A DNA stretch of 36,301 nucleotides from Streptomyces musisoli (GTDB taxonomy: Bacteria > Actinomycetota > Actinomycetes > Streptomycetales > Streptomycetaceae): assembly GCF_016741855.1 (NCBI RefSeq), contig NZ_JAERRH010000036.1, forward strand, positions 1 to 36,301, given 5' to 3'. The translations under genes and the position numbers were made by a program. The notes under the pieces are model-generated. The model searched no databases. It was not told where the DNA came from and saw only the letters and a list, made by a program, of their open reading frames with translations. Positions 14,921-24,195 of the stretch are shown in pieces (position 1 is the stretch's first letter; each line of letters starts with the position of its first letter).

Positions 14921-17644
14921 TCAGACGCTCCCCGTAGACCTGTCGAGGAGGGAGGGGAGGTCGGTGCGGGAGGTGATGCCGAGCTTGGGGAAGGCCCGGT
15001 AGAGGTGGTGGCCGACGGTGCGGGGGCTCAAGAAAAGCTGGGTGGCGATCTCGCGGTTGGTGGCGCCGCCGGCGGCGAGGCGTACGACCTCCCGTTCCTG
15101 TGGACTGAGCCTGGCGAGCGGAGAGCGCGTGGCCGTATCCGGGCTCAGGGGTTCTCCGATGGCCTGGAGTTCGGTGCGGGCGCGGGATGCCCAGGGGAGG
15201 GCGCCCAGTGTCTCGAAGGTCTCCAGTGCGGCGTGCAGGCGGTGGCGGGCGTCCGTGCGGCGGCGTTCGCGGCGCAGCCACTCGCCGAACAGCAGCTCGG
15301 TTCGTCCGTGTTCGAACGGCTGGACCGGGCCGTCTGTGTGGGCGTGCAAGGCGGCCGCGAAGTGCTCTGCCACTGCCTGGGTCCGGGCAGAGCCGTTGCT
15401 CGCTTCGGTCAGCGCTCGGCAGCGGTGGAGGAGGGCCGTGGCCGCCGGTTGTCCCGCGGCCGACGCCCAGGCCTCCAGCCGTGACATTGGTTCGGCCGTT
15501 CGATCCCGGCAACCGGCGCGTACCGCGGCTTCGACGAGGTCGGGCAGGAGAGGGGCCGACAGCGTGGGGTGGTCCACGCGAGCATCGGCGGCTTCTAGCT
15601 GGGCGAGTGCGTCCTCTGCCCTGCCGAGGCCGAGGGCGAGCAGGCCCAGGGCCCGGTGGGCGTGCGCGGCGGCAAGGTTGATGCCGTGGGGGTCGGCGTA
15701 TGCCAAGGCGGCGGTGGCCAGCGTGGTGCAGCGCTCCCCGTCGCCGCGTAGGGCGGCGAGCGTTGCCAGGGTCGCGCGCAGATACGTGCCCCGGTGGTTG
15801 CGGCCGAATTCCTCGGCGACGGCGAGTCCCTCCTCGGCTGCCGCGCCCGCCTCCTGATACCGGCCGATGGCGGACTGCGCCTGGGCGAGGAGGTGCAGGG
15901 AAGTCGGCAGCCAGCCGATGACGTGCTGCGCCCGGCAGTCGCGGACGCAGGCCGCGGCCTCCCGGTGGGCGGCGACATGATCGGCGCGCAACTGGGCGCG
16001 GCCGCCAGCTGTGATCCGCTCGGGGAATCCGGCTCCTGGCGCCGAATCGGCGGGCAGGGCGGCCATCCGGGTCTCCGCCTCGGCGATCAGGTCTGCCGCG
16101 CCCGAGGACTGCGCCGCCTGGAGGGCCTCGGCGAGTACCGCTGCGAGGTCGCTGTCGCGGTCGGGGGAGGAGCGGATCCGGTCCGCGCACTCCATGAGGA
16201 TGTGAGCGGCCCGGCGGGGTGAGCCCTGATCCAGTTCAACGATGGCGCGTACCCGGGCAAGGTCGGTGAACGTCGCCGGATCCAGGGCGAGCGCGTCGAT
16301 CCGGTCGGTCAGCGCAGCGGTCCGGGGGAACTGAGCCGCCTCTGCCGAGGTGAAGGCCGCAGCGGCCAGCAGCCGGGTGCGACGGGCTGGGTCCGCCGTG
16401 AGCTGAGCGGCCCGCTCGTAGGCAGCCGAGGCCGCGGCGGCTCCCCGTCGGCCTCCGGCCCTGATCGCGGCCTCCTCCATGGCTTCGGCGACGGCTTCGT
16501 CGGTCCCGGTCGTGGCGGCGGCCAGATGCCAGGCCCGGCGGTCGGCCCGCCGGTCGGCGTGCGTGTTCCCGGTTGCGGGCGTACCGAGAGTTCCGGCCGG
16601 ATGCTCGGCCAGTGCCTCGGCGAGCGCGCGGTGGGCCGCGACGCGGCGTGCCAGGGCGGCGTCCTGGTAGGTGGCTGACCTGACGAGAGGGTGGCGGAAG
16701 GTGAGGGTGTGCTCGGTGAGCTGGACGAGCGTGGCGGCTTCGGCGGGCTCCAGGTCCTCCAGGGTGGTGCCGAGTCGGGTCGAGGCCCTCAGCAGGAGGT
16801 CGAGATCGCCGGAGTCGTCGGCTGCCGCCACGAGCAGCATCGTCCGGGTCGGGTCGGGCAATCGCCGTACCTGCTCCTGGAAGGATTCCTGGATCCGGCT
16901 GGCAGGCGTGACGAGGCCGGCCGGAAGGGTGATGGGGTTGACCCGGCCCGCGCGCTGTTCAGCGGTGAGGGCCGCGGGCAGTTCCAGAAGCGCCAGCGGA
17001 TTGCCGCAAGACTGCTCGATGATCCGGCCCCGCGCGAACGGTGAGAGGTCGGGGACCCGGTCGGCCAGGAGCGTGTGGACGGCCAAGGGGTCGAGCCCCT
17101 GTAGGTGGAGCCGCGGCAGGCCCGTGACGGCGTCGGCCCGGACACCGTCGCGCAGCCCGAACAGCATCACCACACCCTCGCCGTGCAGGCGGCGGGCGGC
17201 GAAGGTCAGGGCGTCGAGCGACGCCCCGTCCAGCCACTGGGCGTCGTCAACCAGACACAGAAGAGGCCCGTCCGAGGCTACCTCGGCGAGGGCCGCGAGT
17301 ACCGCCGCACCCATGGTGAACCGGTCGCCGGCCGGTCCACCGGTCAGACCCAGGGCCGCCCTCAGGGCGGAGGCCTGCGCCACATGCAGCGGGTCGAGCC
17401 GATCGGCCACGGACCGCAGTAGCTGATGCAGGCCGCCGAAAGGCAGTTCCATCTCCGACTCGATGCCGACCGTCCGCAGCACCCGCCCATGACCCTCGGC
17501 CGTGCGTTGCGCGGCGTGGGCGAGCAGCGCCGTCTTGCCTATGCCGGCCTCGCCGTGAATGACCAGCGCCCCGCTCTCACCCTTGCGGGCGCGAGAGAGC
17601 AGCTGGTCAACACGGTCCTGCTCGGCCCCCCGTCCGTACAGCAT
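14921..17644 (-). CDS. large ATP-binding LuxR-family (LAL) transcriptional regulator
   Basis: The product (907 aa) has the full LAL layout. An AAA-type ATPase lies at the N-terminus (Walker A GEAGIGKT at 31-38; Walker B LLCLVDDAQWLD at about 128-139). A long helical TPR-like middle follows, rich in Ala and Leu. At the C-terminus is a LuxR HTH (LSPQEREVVRLAAGG, TNREIATQLFLSPRTVGHHL, about 843-895). Length and order match complete family members. LAL proteins usually activate nearby metabolic clusters in response to a ligand and ATP; the target here is unknown. The ATG at 17644 lacks a strong ribosome site. It is divergent from the double-GNAT gene, with a 141-nt shared intergenic region. Confidence 0.93.
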   Translation of the reverse strand: MLYGRGAEQDRVDQLLSRARKGESGALVIHGEAGIGKTALLAHAAQRTAEGHGRVLRTVGIESEMELPFGGLHQLLRSVADRLDPLHVAQASALRAALGLTGGPAGDRFTMGAAVLAALAEVASDGPLLCLVDDAQWLDGASLDALTFAARRLHGEGVVMLFGLRDGVRADAVTGLPRLHLQGLDPLAVHTLLADRVPDLSPFARGRIIEQSCGNPLALLELPAALTAEQRAGRVNPITLPAGLVTPASRIQESFQEQVRRLPDPTRTMLLVAAADDSGDLDLLLRASTRLGTTLEDLEPAEAATLVQLTEHTLTFRHPLVRSATYQDAALARRVAAHRALAEALAEHPAGTLGTPATGNTHADRRADRRAWHLAAATTGTDEAVAEAMEEAAIRAGGRRGAAAASAAYERAAQLTADPARRTRLLAAAAFTSAEAAQFPRTAALTDRIDALALDPATFTDLARVRAIVELDQGSPRRAAHILMECADRIRSSPDRDSDLAAVLAEALQAAQSSGAADLIAEAETRMAALPADSAPGAGFPERITAGGRAQLRADHVAAHREAAACVRDCRAQHVIGWLPTSLHLLAQAQSAIGRYQEAGAAAEEGLAVAEEFGRNHRGTYLRATLATLAALRGDGERCTTLATAALAYADPHGINLAAAHAHRALGLLALGLGRAEDALAQLEAADARVDHPTLSAPLLPDLVEAAVRAGCRDRTAEPMSRLEAWASAAGQPAATALLHRCRALTEASNGSARTQAVAEHFAAALHAHTDGPVQPFEHGRTELLFGEWLRRERRRTDARHRLHAALETFETLGALPWASRARTELQAIGEPLSPDTATRSPLARLSPQEREVVRLAAGGATNREIATQLFLSPRTVGHHLYRAFPKLGITSRTDLPSLLDRSTGSV

Positions 17645-17785
17645 GGGCCCAACCTACCCAACATCAACGATCTTGGTCAGCTCGCATTACGTCACACCGA
17701 CCGATGCGGCCTCACGTCAACGCCCCATAGCGTCTGCTGCGTTCGACTTCCTCGATCCACTCGATCGCGACAGACAGGACCCGAC

Positions 17786-18811
17786 GTGTCCGCACACACG
17801 CACATCACCCCGCTCCACCGGATCTCAGTCACCGACACCGCCGCCTGGCACCAGGTCATCTCCGCCTCGATGGCCCTGGACCTCCCCGAGGTGCCGCCCC
17901 CCGCCCCCGGCCAGGTCCACGCCCAGCTCACCAAGCCCGCCCTGGGCAGCGAGCGCCTCATCTGGGTGGCCAGGTCCGAGGACGGCGCCACGGTCGCCGT
18001 CGCGACCCTGCGCCTGTTCACCCAGCCCGGGCAGGAACACCTCGCCGAACTGGACCTCCACGTCGACCCCCGGCACCGCCGACAAGGCATCGGCTCCCGC
18101 CTCTTCTCGACGGCCGTGGCAGCCTGCCGCGCGGAGAACCGGCGCAGCCTGATCGCCCAGACCGGCGCGGCCGGCCCCGGCGCCGCCTTCTGCGAGCGAT
18201 GGAACTTCAGCCCCTCCCTGACCCTGAACCACCTGCTTCTGCACCTGGACGGCCCGGCCGCGGACAGGACCGCTGCCCTCGCAGGGGCCGACCACCCCGG
18301 ATACCGGCTGACCGGCTGGACGGGCACGGTACCGGACCACCTCGCCGAGTCTTTCGCCGCCGCCAAGAACGCGATGAACGACATGCCCACGGGCGAACTG
18401 GACTACGGGCACATCGCGTGGGACGCCGACCGCGTCCGCACGATGGCCGAGGTGGTCGCCACCCGCGGGGGCACCCTCCTGACCCTCGCCGCCCTCCACG
18501 ACGACGGCACCATGGCCGGATACACCGAAGTCGTCCTCCAGGGCACCGCTCACCGGGCCCAGCAGTACGACACCGCGGTCGTACCCGCCCACCGCGGGCA
18601 CGGCCTGGGGCTGTGGCTCAAGGCCGCCATGGCCGTCCGGTTGCTCACCGACCATCCTCACGTCACCGAGATCGAGACCGACAACGCCGAAGACAACGTC
18701 CACATGCTGGCGGTCAACCGCGAGTTGGGCTTCCACGCCTACCGGCGCACCTGCGAGTACCAGCTCGACCTGACCGCCTCCGCCGCTCCCGCGCTGCCGC
18801 CCGGCGCGTAA
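17786..18811 (+). CDS. double-domain GNAT acetyltransferase
   Basis: The product (341 aa) has two GNAT domains in tandem. The N-terminal one (about 1-160) has LDLHVDPRHRRQGIGSRLF as a good acetyl-CoA motif. The C-terminal one (about 185-330) has YDTAVVPAHRGHGLGLWLK and TDNAEDNVHMLAVNRELGF. Tandem GNAT proteins of about 340 aa are common in Streptomyces, and one domain is often non-catalytic, but here both P-loops look intact. The substrate is unknown. The GTG at 17786 is used because upstream in-frame sequence overlaps the LAL gene antisense. The close divergent arrangement makes the LAL protein a candidate regulator. Confidence 0.88.
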   Translation: MSAHTHITPLHRISVTDTAAWHQVISASMALDLPEVPPPAPGQVHAQLTKPALGSERLIWVARSEDGATVAVATLRLFTQPGQEHLAELDLHVDPRHRRQGIGSRLFSTAVAACRAENRRSLIAQTGAAGPGAAFCERWNFSPSLTLNHLLLHLDGPAADRTAALAGADHPGYRLTGWTGTVPDHLAESFAAAKNAMNDMPTGELDYGHIAWDADRVRTMAEVVATRGGTLLTLAALHDDGTMAGYTEVVLQGTAHRAQQYDTAVVPAHRGHGLGLWLKAAMAVRLLTDHPHVTEIETDNAEDNVHMLAVNRELGFHAYRRTCEYQLDLTASAAPALPPGA

Positions 18812-19367
18812 ACCGGCCGCTTCCGCCCGAAGGGCTGACTTCCTCAACGTGTCTGGCAAGGACCCGACACGGACGCAAGCCCCTGGCCGAACCGGCCCCA
18901 ACGAACGTCACCGCCCAGGAGACGGTCACCGGCGCCACGCACACCGCAAGCTGGGCGAGTCGCCTGACACTGCAGAATCGCGCCAAGGGCCCGGGAACGC
19001 CGCGGCGCGGTCGCGGCACCGGCTCGGGGGTGGAGGAGGCGCTTCACGAGAGCGAGGGCCAGCGGTTCGCGCTCGCTTCCGACAGATCGGCTACGAAGCA
19101 CCAAGACGGCACACCGCAACCCGCCCGCGCCAGGCGGTACGGCGACGCACGCCGCCCAGGCTGCGCCCCAGGTCGGCGCGGCCAGCGGCAGGGCTACCAG
19201 TCGGGGTGCGGGTACGTGCCGCACCTGACGGTACACGGCCATGCGGGCGCTCGCCCGGTGCACGCTTCAGGCCCGGAGCCACGGCGTTACCGCATCGGAG
19301 CACCCGCACAGTCTGGCCACTGCTCGAGGCGGTCGGCCGATGCGCAATACCCAACACCCGGCGACGT
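18812..19367. other. 555-nt stretch with no convincing gene
   Basis: A minus-strand frame (18844-19263) is open but has Arg/Gly/Ala-rich shadow composition and no ribosome site. A TetR-type repressor gene would be expected next to the operator at 19368-19390, but none is recognisable here. Confidence 0.4.
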
Positions 19368-19390
19368 GAATCTGACATCGTGTCAGATTC
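19368..19390. promoter_or_regulatory. TetR-type operator upstream of the SDR gene
   Basis: There is a perfect inverted repeat, with arms GAATCTGACA and TGTCAGATTC separated by TCG. The TGACA-N3-TGTCA core and the position 42 nt upstream of the SDR start codon are typical of TetR-family repressor sites in Streptomyces. The cognate repressor is not in the window. Confidence 0.75.
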
Positions 19391-19432
19391 CATGTTCCGG
19401 GCACACGACACCCCCCACGGAGGAGACCACAC

Positions 19433-20173
19433 ATGGACGACCTGACCGGCAAGGTGGCGCTGGTGACCGGCGGCAGCCGCGGGATCGGCGCAGCGATAGT
19501 GGAACGGCTGGCAGCCGCAGGAGCGAGGGTTGCACTCACCTACGTTGAGGCAGCGGACCAGGCCCACGAACTCGCCAAGCACATCGAGGCGGACGGTGGC
19601 AGCGCCGCGGTCATACAGGCCGACCTGACCCGTCCGACCGCCGCGCCGGACGCAGTGGAGCAGACCGTACGCGAACTGGGCCGCATCGACATTCTCGTGA
19701 ACAACGCGGGCTTCCTCACCTACGGCCCGCTGGCCGAGGTGTCCACCACGGAACTGGACCGGGTGATCGCCGTGGACATCCGGTCGGTGTTCCTCACCGT
19801 CCAGGCCGCTGCCCGGCACATGGGCGAGGGCGGCAGGATCATCAGCATCGGGTCGTGCTTCAACGGGCGGGTTCCCGGCCCGAACTTCGTCCTGCAGGCG
19901 ATGGCCAAATCCGCGCTCATCGGGCTGACCAAGGGCCTGGCCCGGGAGCTGGGGCCGCGCGGAATCACCGCCACCATCGTGGACCCGGGCCCGATCGACA
20001 CTGACATGAACCCGGCCGACGGTGAGACCTCCGCCTTCCAGCGCTCCCTCACCGCTGTGGGCCGTTACGGCCAAGCCAAGGACCTCGCCGCCGCGGTGGC
20101 CTACCTGGCAGGACCCGGCGGCCGCTATGTCACCGGCACCTCCCTCGCCGTCGACGGCGGCTACACCACCTGA
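19433..20173 (+). CDS. SDR-family oxidoreductase lacking the catalytic Tyr
   Basis: The product (246 aa) is a classical short-chain dehydrogenase in length and layout. It has the cofactor loop TGGSRGIGAA (12-21), NNAG at 90-93, the Ser of IISIGSC at 141, and PGPIDTDMNPADG, with C-terminal YVTGTSLAVDGGY. The active-site Y-x-x-x-K reads Q155-A-M-A-K159, so the catalytic Tyr is replaced by Gln (codon CAG at 19895-19897) while the Lys remains. Close relatives recalled from memory have LYSMSK or VYAMSK here. The protein may bind NAD(P) without normal catalysis, or be mutated. The start has a strong site (GGAGGAGA). A TetR-like operator lies just upstream. Confidence 0.9.
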   Translation: MDDLTGKVALVTGGSRGIGAAIVERLAAAGARVALTYVEAADQAHELAKHIEADGGSAAVIQADLTRPTAAPDAVEQTVRELGRIDILVNNAGFLTYGPLAEVSTTELDRVIAVDIRSVFLTVQAAARHMGEGGRIISIGSCFNGRVPGPNFVLQAMAKSALIGLTKGLARELGPRGITATIVDPGPIDTDMNPADGETSAFQRSLTAVGRYGQAKDLAAAVAYLAGPGGRYVTGTSLAVDGGYTT

Positions 20174-20457
20174 CGCCGCCCCGTCCCCGCCCCTGCGCAT
20201 CTGCCGTCGGCGACCTTCTATGCGCGGCGCTTCCATCCCGTCCTCCTCCGCCGACGCGCGCTGCAGCCAACCTGATCCGCTTGTGCTGGGAACCCCGACC
20301 TGCACTGGTCGAAGGGGCGAGGGCGTCGTACAGCTATGCCCGGATCTGGTCGCCCGAGACGAGGTCGAGTTCACAGTTCTGGCCGCGATTCCGTGACTGA
20401 TCTTGGAGTCGCTTGACCCGGCGTGGCTCATCCAGAGCCACCTGGTTGTATGACCGC
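20174..20457. other. intergenic, no gene recognised
   Basis: This is a GC-rich spacer between the SDR gene and the CxxC-containing hypothetical gene. No clear terminator hairpin or promoter was found. Confidence 0.35.
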
Positions 20458-21192
20458 ATGACGGATTGGTCGGCACTCACCGACGCGTGCGGCTCCGCGG
20501 AACACGTGCCCGGTCTCTTGGACCGGTTCGAGGCCGACCCGAGCGGTGTGTGGTCCGAGCTGATGGACCACCTGTGCCCGCAGTCGGACACCGCCTTCAC
20601 CGCCAGCTTCGCAGCACTTCCGCGATTGGCCGAGATCGCGAATTCGGGCAGCCCGGAGACCCTGGGCTCGGTGCTGTTTGCGGCGGGAGCAATCGCTGCC
20701 TGTTCGCCGGGGCGGGCTGAGCCTGGCAGCCCCCTGACAACCTTCGCGGATCCGATTGCGATTCTGCACGAGCTCACCGATCGCCGCCTGAGCCAGACGG
20801 CCGAGGCCGAGGAGTACGTGAACCTGCTGCAGGTCCTGCTCTCCTTCGAGGGCGTCGAGATCTGGGACCGCTCCCTGGACGGCCTGCAAGCCGGGGAGTA
20901 CGAGGTCGACTGCCCCGGCTGTGGCGTCAACATGTTCGTGGTGATCGGGCAAGACGGATCCTTCTGCTGCACTGACGACTACGCGCTTCAAGAAGTGCAG
21001 AAGTCGCCCCTCTATCCGGCACGGGTGCAGGAGCTGGCAGGGCTGCCGCAGAGGCTGTTCACGCGGCTCTCTGCGGACGGCCAAGAGGGCCTGGCTCATA
21101 GCGTCCGCTATCTGTTCGGACGGGCCGCCTGCCCGGACTGCGGGACCGACTTCTCGGTGGCCGAGCGTGTGGTGGCGGGCTGGATCCCGTGA
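20458..21192 (+). CDS. hypothetical protein with two CxxC pairs
   Basis: The product (244 aa) has a helical, HEAT-like first two thirds (AALPRLAEIANSG, TLGSVLFAAGAIAACSPG, AEEYVNLLQVLLSFEGVEIW). Next is VDCPGCGVNMFVVIGQDGSF and, near the end, AACPDCGTDFSVAERVV. The two CPxCG pairs could form one zinc ribbon split by a helical insertion. Similar Streptomyces proteins are of unknown function. The ATG at 20458 is preferred over the frame's upstream start because its product begins like a compact globular protein; the ribosome site is weak. It is followed directly by the transposase relic on the other strand. Confidence 0.72.
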   Translation: MTDWSALTDACGSAEHVPGLLDRFEADPSGVWSELMDHLCPQSDTAFTASFAALPRLAEIANSGSPETLGSVLFAAGAIAACSPGRAEPGSPLTTFADPIAILHELTDRRLSQTAEAEEYVNLLQVLLSFEGVEIWDRSLDGLQAGEYEVDCPGCGVNMFVVIGQDGSFCCTDDYALQEVQKSPLYPARVQELAGLPQRLFTRLSADGQEGLAHSVRYLFGRAACPDCGTDFSVAERVVAGWIP

Positions 21193-21199
21193 CTGGCCC

Positions 21200-21990
21200 G
21201 AAGGTGTGTATGAGCGAGGATTCGGATCCGTACCGGCCCGCCCGTACACGGCTCGCTTGATCGTTCTCACGCGATTGACATGGCCTTTAGACCCTCCAGA
21301 GGTCCATTCGCGGGTGACGCCGGCGGTGACAGCGTCGAAGTCCTAGCGAAAGAACGCGGCGAAGTTTGCGACAGGAGAACGTCGGACTGTTCGGCCTGGC
21401 GGATCCAGGCAGGCAGCAGCTGGCCTCGTCGGTTGCGGACGAGGTCGTAGAAGCCCGGGCGAGGTCGCAGGCCCGCGCGATGTCTGGGCACGCCAGGCCG
21501 GGCCTGATCAAGGTGCTCGACCTCCTGGGTGCTGAGGCGCCCGCAGGGCCTCATGATCCAGGAGGTGACCCGGCGCGGACTCGGGATTTCCGCTGGTGCG
21601 GCCGGGGTCGTGCCGGCCTTGAGGGTTCGCCGGTAGGGCGTGAGCGTCGAGTAGCCGCCGCGGAATCCACGCTCGCGGATCTGCTGGAACAGCGTGCGGC
21701 CGTTGGTGATACCGGCGGCGTACTGCTGCCGCAGGAAGGGCTTGAAGACGTCCAACTGCTCGGGGCGGCGGTCTCGGGCGCTGTTGAGGACCAACTTCTG
21801 TCCCCAAGGGGCGTTCGGACAGGACACGGTGATAGGTCGAGTACACCCTGCGTCCCCGCCATAGGCAGCCCGGGTATCACGGCGGTCGTCCGAGGCCACA
21901 GCATCGACTAACAACAGTGCAGCGGTGACACTCACGCCCTCCAATCGCACATCGCTCCTAGGAAACAGCACGTCTTCGATCGAGGCCCCG
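21200..21990 (-). pseudogene. decayed ISL3-family transposase
   Basis: Minus-strand pieces in several frames line up with ISL3-type transposases of actinobacteria. The N-terminal SIEDVLFPRSDVRLEGVSVT comes first, then YSTYHRVLSERPLGTE, then a jump to RPEQLDVFKPFLRQQYAAGI and NGRTLFQQIRERGFRGGYST. The tail continues YDLVRNRRGQLLPAWIRQAE, DFDAVTAGVTREWTSGG and RTIKRAVYGRAG. The zinc-ribbon remainder and most of the DDE domain between the first and third pieces are deleted, and several single-base shifts are present. It cannot be active. Intact terminal inverted repeats were not identified. Confidence 0.7.
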
Positions 21991-22183
21991 TGATCGAGAA
22001 CTGCCCCGAGCGAACGTTGCTGCATTCATGCTCTGACCTGGGATTTCACGGAATCGCGGCCAGAACCTTTTTCGGGAGATCCCCGACACGGCCAGCCGGT
22101 TGCACACCAGCACAACACACCAGGTCGGGCAGGGAGAACTTCCGTGGGCTCGGCCGGGTGTGCGCACCTGAAGGGGGACCTTC

Positions 22184-22300
22184 GTGTCCGTTTCTTCTTC
22201 CGTCCGTCGTCTGACCGCCGCCGTCGTGGGAGCGGCAGCGCTGCCGGCGTCGGTTGCCCTCTACGGCAAGTCGACGGGCACCATAGCGCGGCGAGCTCTG
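22184..22300 (+). pseudogene. signal-peptide fragment of a secreted protein
   Basis: A GTG with a good upstream purine run (AAGGGGGA) opens VSSSVRRLTAAVVGAAALPA, which resembles the start of a Sec-exported Streptomyces protein. Within 25-30 residues the frame runs into the antisense of the phosphatase gene's 3' end, and the mature protein is absent. Confidence 0.3.
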
Positions 22301-24195
22301 CAGCAAAGGTGGGGCTTTATGCGGTGGGGCTTTATGCGGTCGGGTCCGTCTGGTTGGTGTAGGGCCTCGTGAGCGTCTCGTGTGGGGTCTTGTACGAGGG
22401 ATTGCTCCTCCAGTGAGCCGGGGGCGGCTCGTTCCGGGGCGGCGGGGCTGTTGGCGCTTTGCGGTGGCGGTGGCGGGCTGTGGTCGTCGGAGGTGCCGGC
22501 TCCGGCCGGTGGTAGGCGCAGGGCGAGCAGGGCGGTGTCGTCTCCGTGGGGGGCAAGGCGTTGCAGGAGTTGGTCGCAGAAGTCGTCGATGGTTCGGGCG
22601 TGTGGTTGGCGGGCGAGGAGGGAGGCGTGGTGGCGGAGTCTGGCCATGCCGGCGTCGATGGGGCGTTCCCGGCTCTCGACGAGCCCGTCGGTGTAGAAGA
22701 GGACGGTGGCCTCCGGGGGGAGTTCTTCGAGCGCGTCCGGCCAGGTCAGGCCAAGGTGCAGGGTGGAGCTCATTCCGATCAGCGGCCCGTGCCCATCGGT
22801 GAGGAATCGCGTTGCTCCGTCGGACGTGATCAGCAGTGGCGGGGGGTGACCGGCGTTGACCCAGTGCAGCTGCCACGGTCCTCCTTCAGGGCCTTCGATG
22901 CAGGCGAAGATCAGCGTCGCCATGGGTGCGTCGCTGGTGTGGGTGACCGCCTCGTCCAGCTGGCGCATGATCAAGCTGGGTGGCTTCACGTGGGTCCAGG
23001 CCAGAGCGCGCAGCATGTTGCGTACTTCGGCCATGTGGACCGCGGCTTGCAGGTCGTGCCCCACCACGTCTCCGATGACCAGGGCCATGACGCCGTCGGC
23101 GACCAGGAAGGCGTCGTACCAGTCACCCCCGATCTCCATGGCATGCTGCGCCGGCAGGTAGCGCGCGGCCATGCGCAGGTGGTCGACTTGCGGCAAGGGT
23201 GCCAGTAGCTGGCGTTGCATCGTCTCCGCGACGTTGCGCTGCTCTTCGTAGAGCTGGCTGTTGTCCAGCACCAGTGCGAGGCGGCGCCCGATGTCCGCGA
23301 GTAGCCGGATCTCGGCCTCGGAGGGGGATTTTGTGGCTTGCGCCACCGTAAGGACGCCGTAGTACCGCCGACGGGAGCGGATTGGTATCGCGGTGGCCCA
23401 GCGGCCGCCGAGCCGATCGAACAAGATCCGGTGGCTGGCCGCGAGCGGCACTCCGGCATCGCCTGGGTCGGTGGGCTGGACCAGGACCGGCTGATCGCCG
23501 CGGATGATCTCCAGTCCTTGTTGCATTGCAGGCAGTGGGAGAGGCCCCGTCAGTTGTCTGGCGCGATTCGGATGGGCGGGACTGCGCACCGCGACACGTT
23601 GCAGGATGCCGGAGTGCGCGTCGATGAGGTCGACGGAGGCCCAGTGGCCGAGTTCCGGCACCAGCAGGGGAAGCAGTTTTCGGGCTGCGGCGGTGGCGTC
23701 CATGCCCGACATCAGGACCGAGGAGACCGCAGCGAGGAGGTTCAGCCGGCCGGTGAGCGCCTCCAGAGCGGCAGTGTGGGCGATTGCTCGTTCTTCGGCG
23801 TCCCGGTGCAGGCTGAAGTCGTTGAAGACGATCACCAAGCCGTCGGGCCTGCCCTCCAGCAGCAGTGGTGTCGCCGACCAGATGATCGGCACCAGCACCC
23901 CGTCACTGCGCAGGAAGTACTCCTCACTTCCTTCGACCGTGTCCCGGCTGCCCGTCAGCGGAGACAGCATCAGGCACCGCTCACGCGGAACGAGAGTGCC
24001 GTCGGGGCTGCGGTGGAGCAGATCATGCGCGTCGTGCCCCACGATCTGCGTTGCCGGCCGGCGCAGCAGACGCTCCGCCCACGGATTGACGTACGTGATC
24101 AGCCCGGCCGTGTCCGTCGTGAAGACACCGGTGCCCAAGTCGCGCAGGACGGCGCTCGCGAAGCCGGGATTCAGCTCGCCGCGCGAACCGGTCAT
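22261..24195 (-). CDS. PAS-GAF-SpoIIE-type PP2C phosphatase
   Basis: The product (644 aa) has a PAS domain (about residues 12-130, with TGVFTTDTAGLITYVNPWAE), a GAF domain (about 155-300, with WASVDLIDAHSGILQRVAVR), and a SpoIIE/RsbU PP2C domain (about 315-550). Metal-binding motifs are MEIGGDWYDAF, IGDVVGHDLQAA and FYTDGLVESRER, with HGDDTALLALRLP. The C-terminal 80 residues are low-complexity, Pro-rich and contain RIKPH twice. Such enzymes are sensor phosphatases acting on STAS antagonists. It differs in architecture from the GAF-only phosphatase at 3.2 kb and has no adjacent STAS gene. The ATG at 24195 is preceded by GAGGAG. Confidence 0.92.
   Translation of the reverse strand: MTGSRGELNPGFASAVLRDLGTGVFTTDTAGLITYVNPWAERLLRRPATQIVGHDAHDLLHRSPDGTLVPRERCLMLSPLTGSRDTVEGSEEYFLRSDGVLVPIIWSATPLLLEGRPDGLVIVFNDFSLHRDAEERAIAHTAALEALTGRLNLLAAVSSVLMSGMDATAAARKLLPLLVPELGHWASVDLIDAHSGILQRVAVRSPAHPNRARQLTGPLPLPAMQQGLEIIRGDQPVLVQPTDPGDAGVPLAASHRILFDRLGGRWATAIPIRSRRRYYGVLTVAQATKSPSEAEIRLLADIGRRLALVLDNSQLYEEQRNVAETMQRQLLAPLPQVDHLRMAARYLPAQHAMEIGGDWYDAFLVADGVMALVIGDVVGHDLQAAVHMAEVRNMLRALAWTHVKPPSLIMRQLDEAVTHTSDAPMATLIFACIEGPEGGPWQLHWVNAGHPPPLLITSDGATRFLTDGHGPLIGMSSTLHLGLTWPDALEELPPEATVLFYTDGLVESRERPIDAGMARLRHHASLLARQPHARTIDDFCDQLLQRLAPHGDDTALLALRLPPAGAGTSDDHSPPPPPQSANSPAAPERAAPGSLEEQSLVQDPTRDAHEALHQPDGPDRIKPHRIKPHLCCRARRAMVPVDLP
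22309..22338. repeat. 15-nt tandem duplication in the phosphatase C-terminus
   Basis: GTGGGGCTTTATGCG occurs twice head-to-tail. On the minus strand it encodes RIKPH twice, in frame. Confidence 0.9.

Noticed and set aside
14688..16190. 500-codon minus-strand open frame
   Set aside because: Arg/Pro-rich alternative frame of the LAL regulator gene on the same strand.
18844..19263. 139-codon minus-strand frame as a missing TetR gene
   Set aside because: The sequence has no helix-turn-helix and a shadow-like composition; it does not resemble a TetR repressor.
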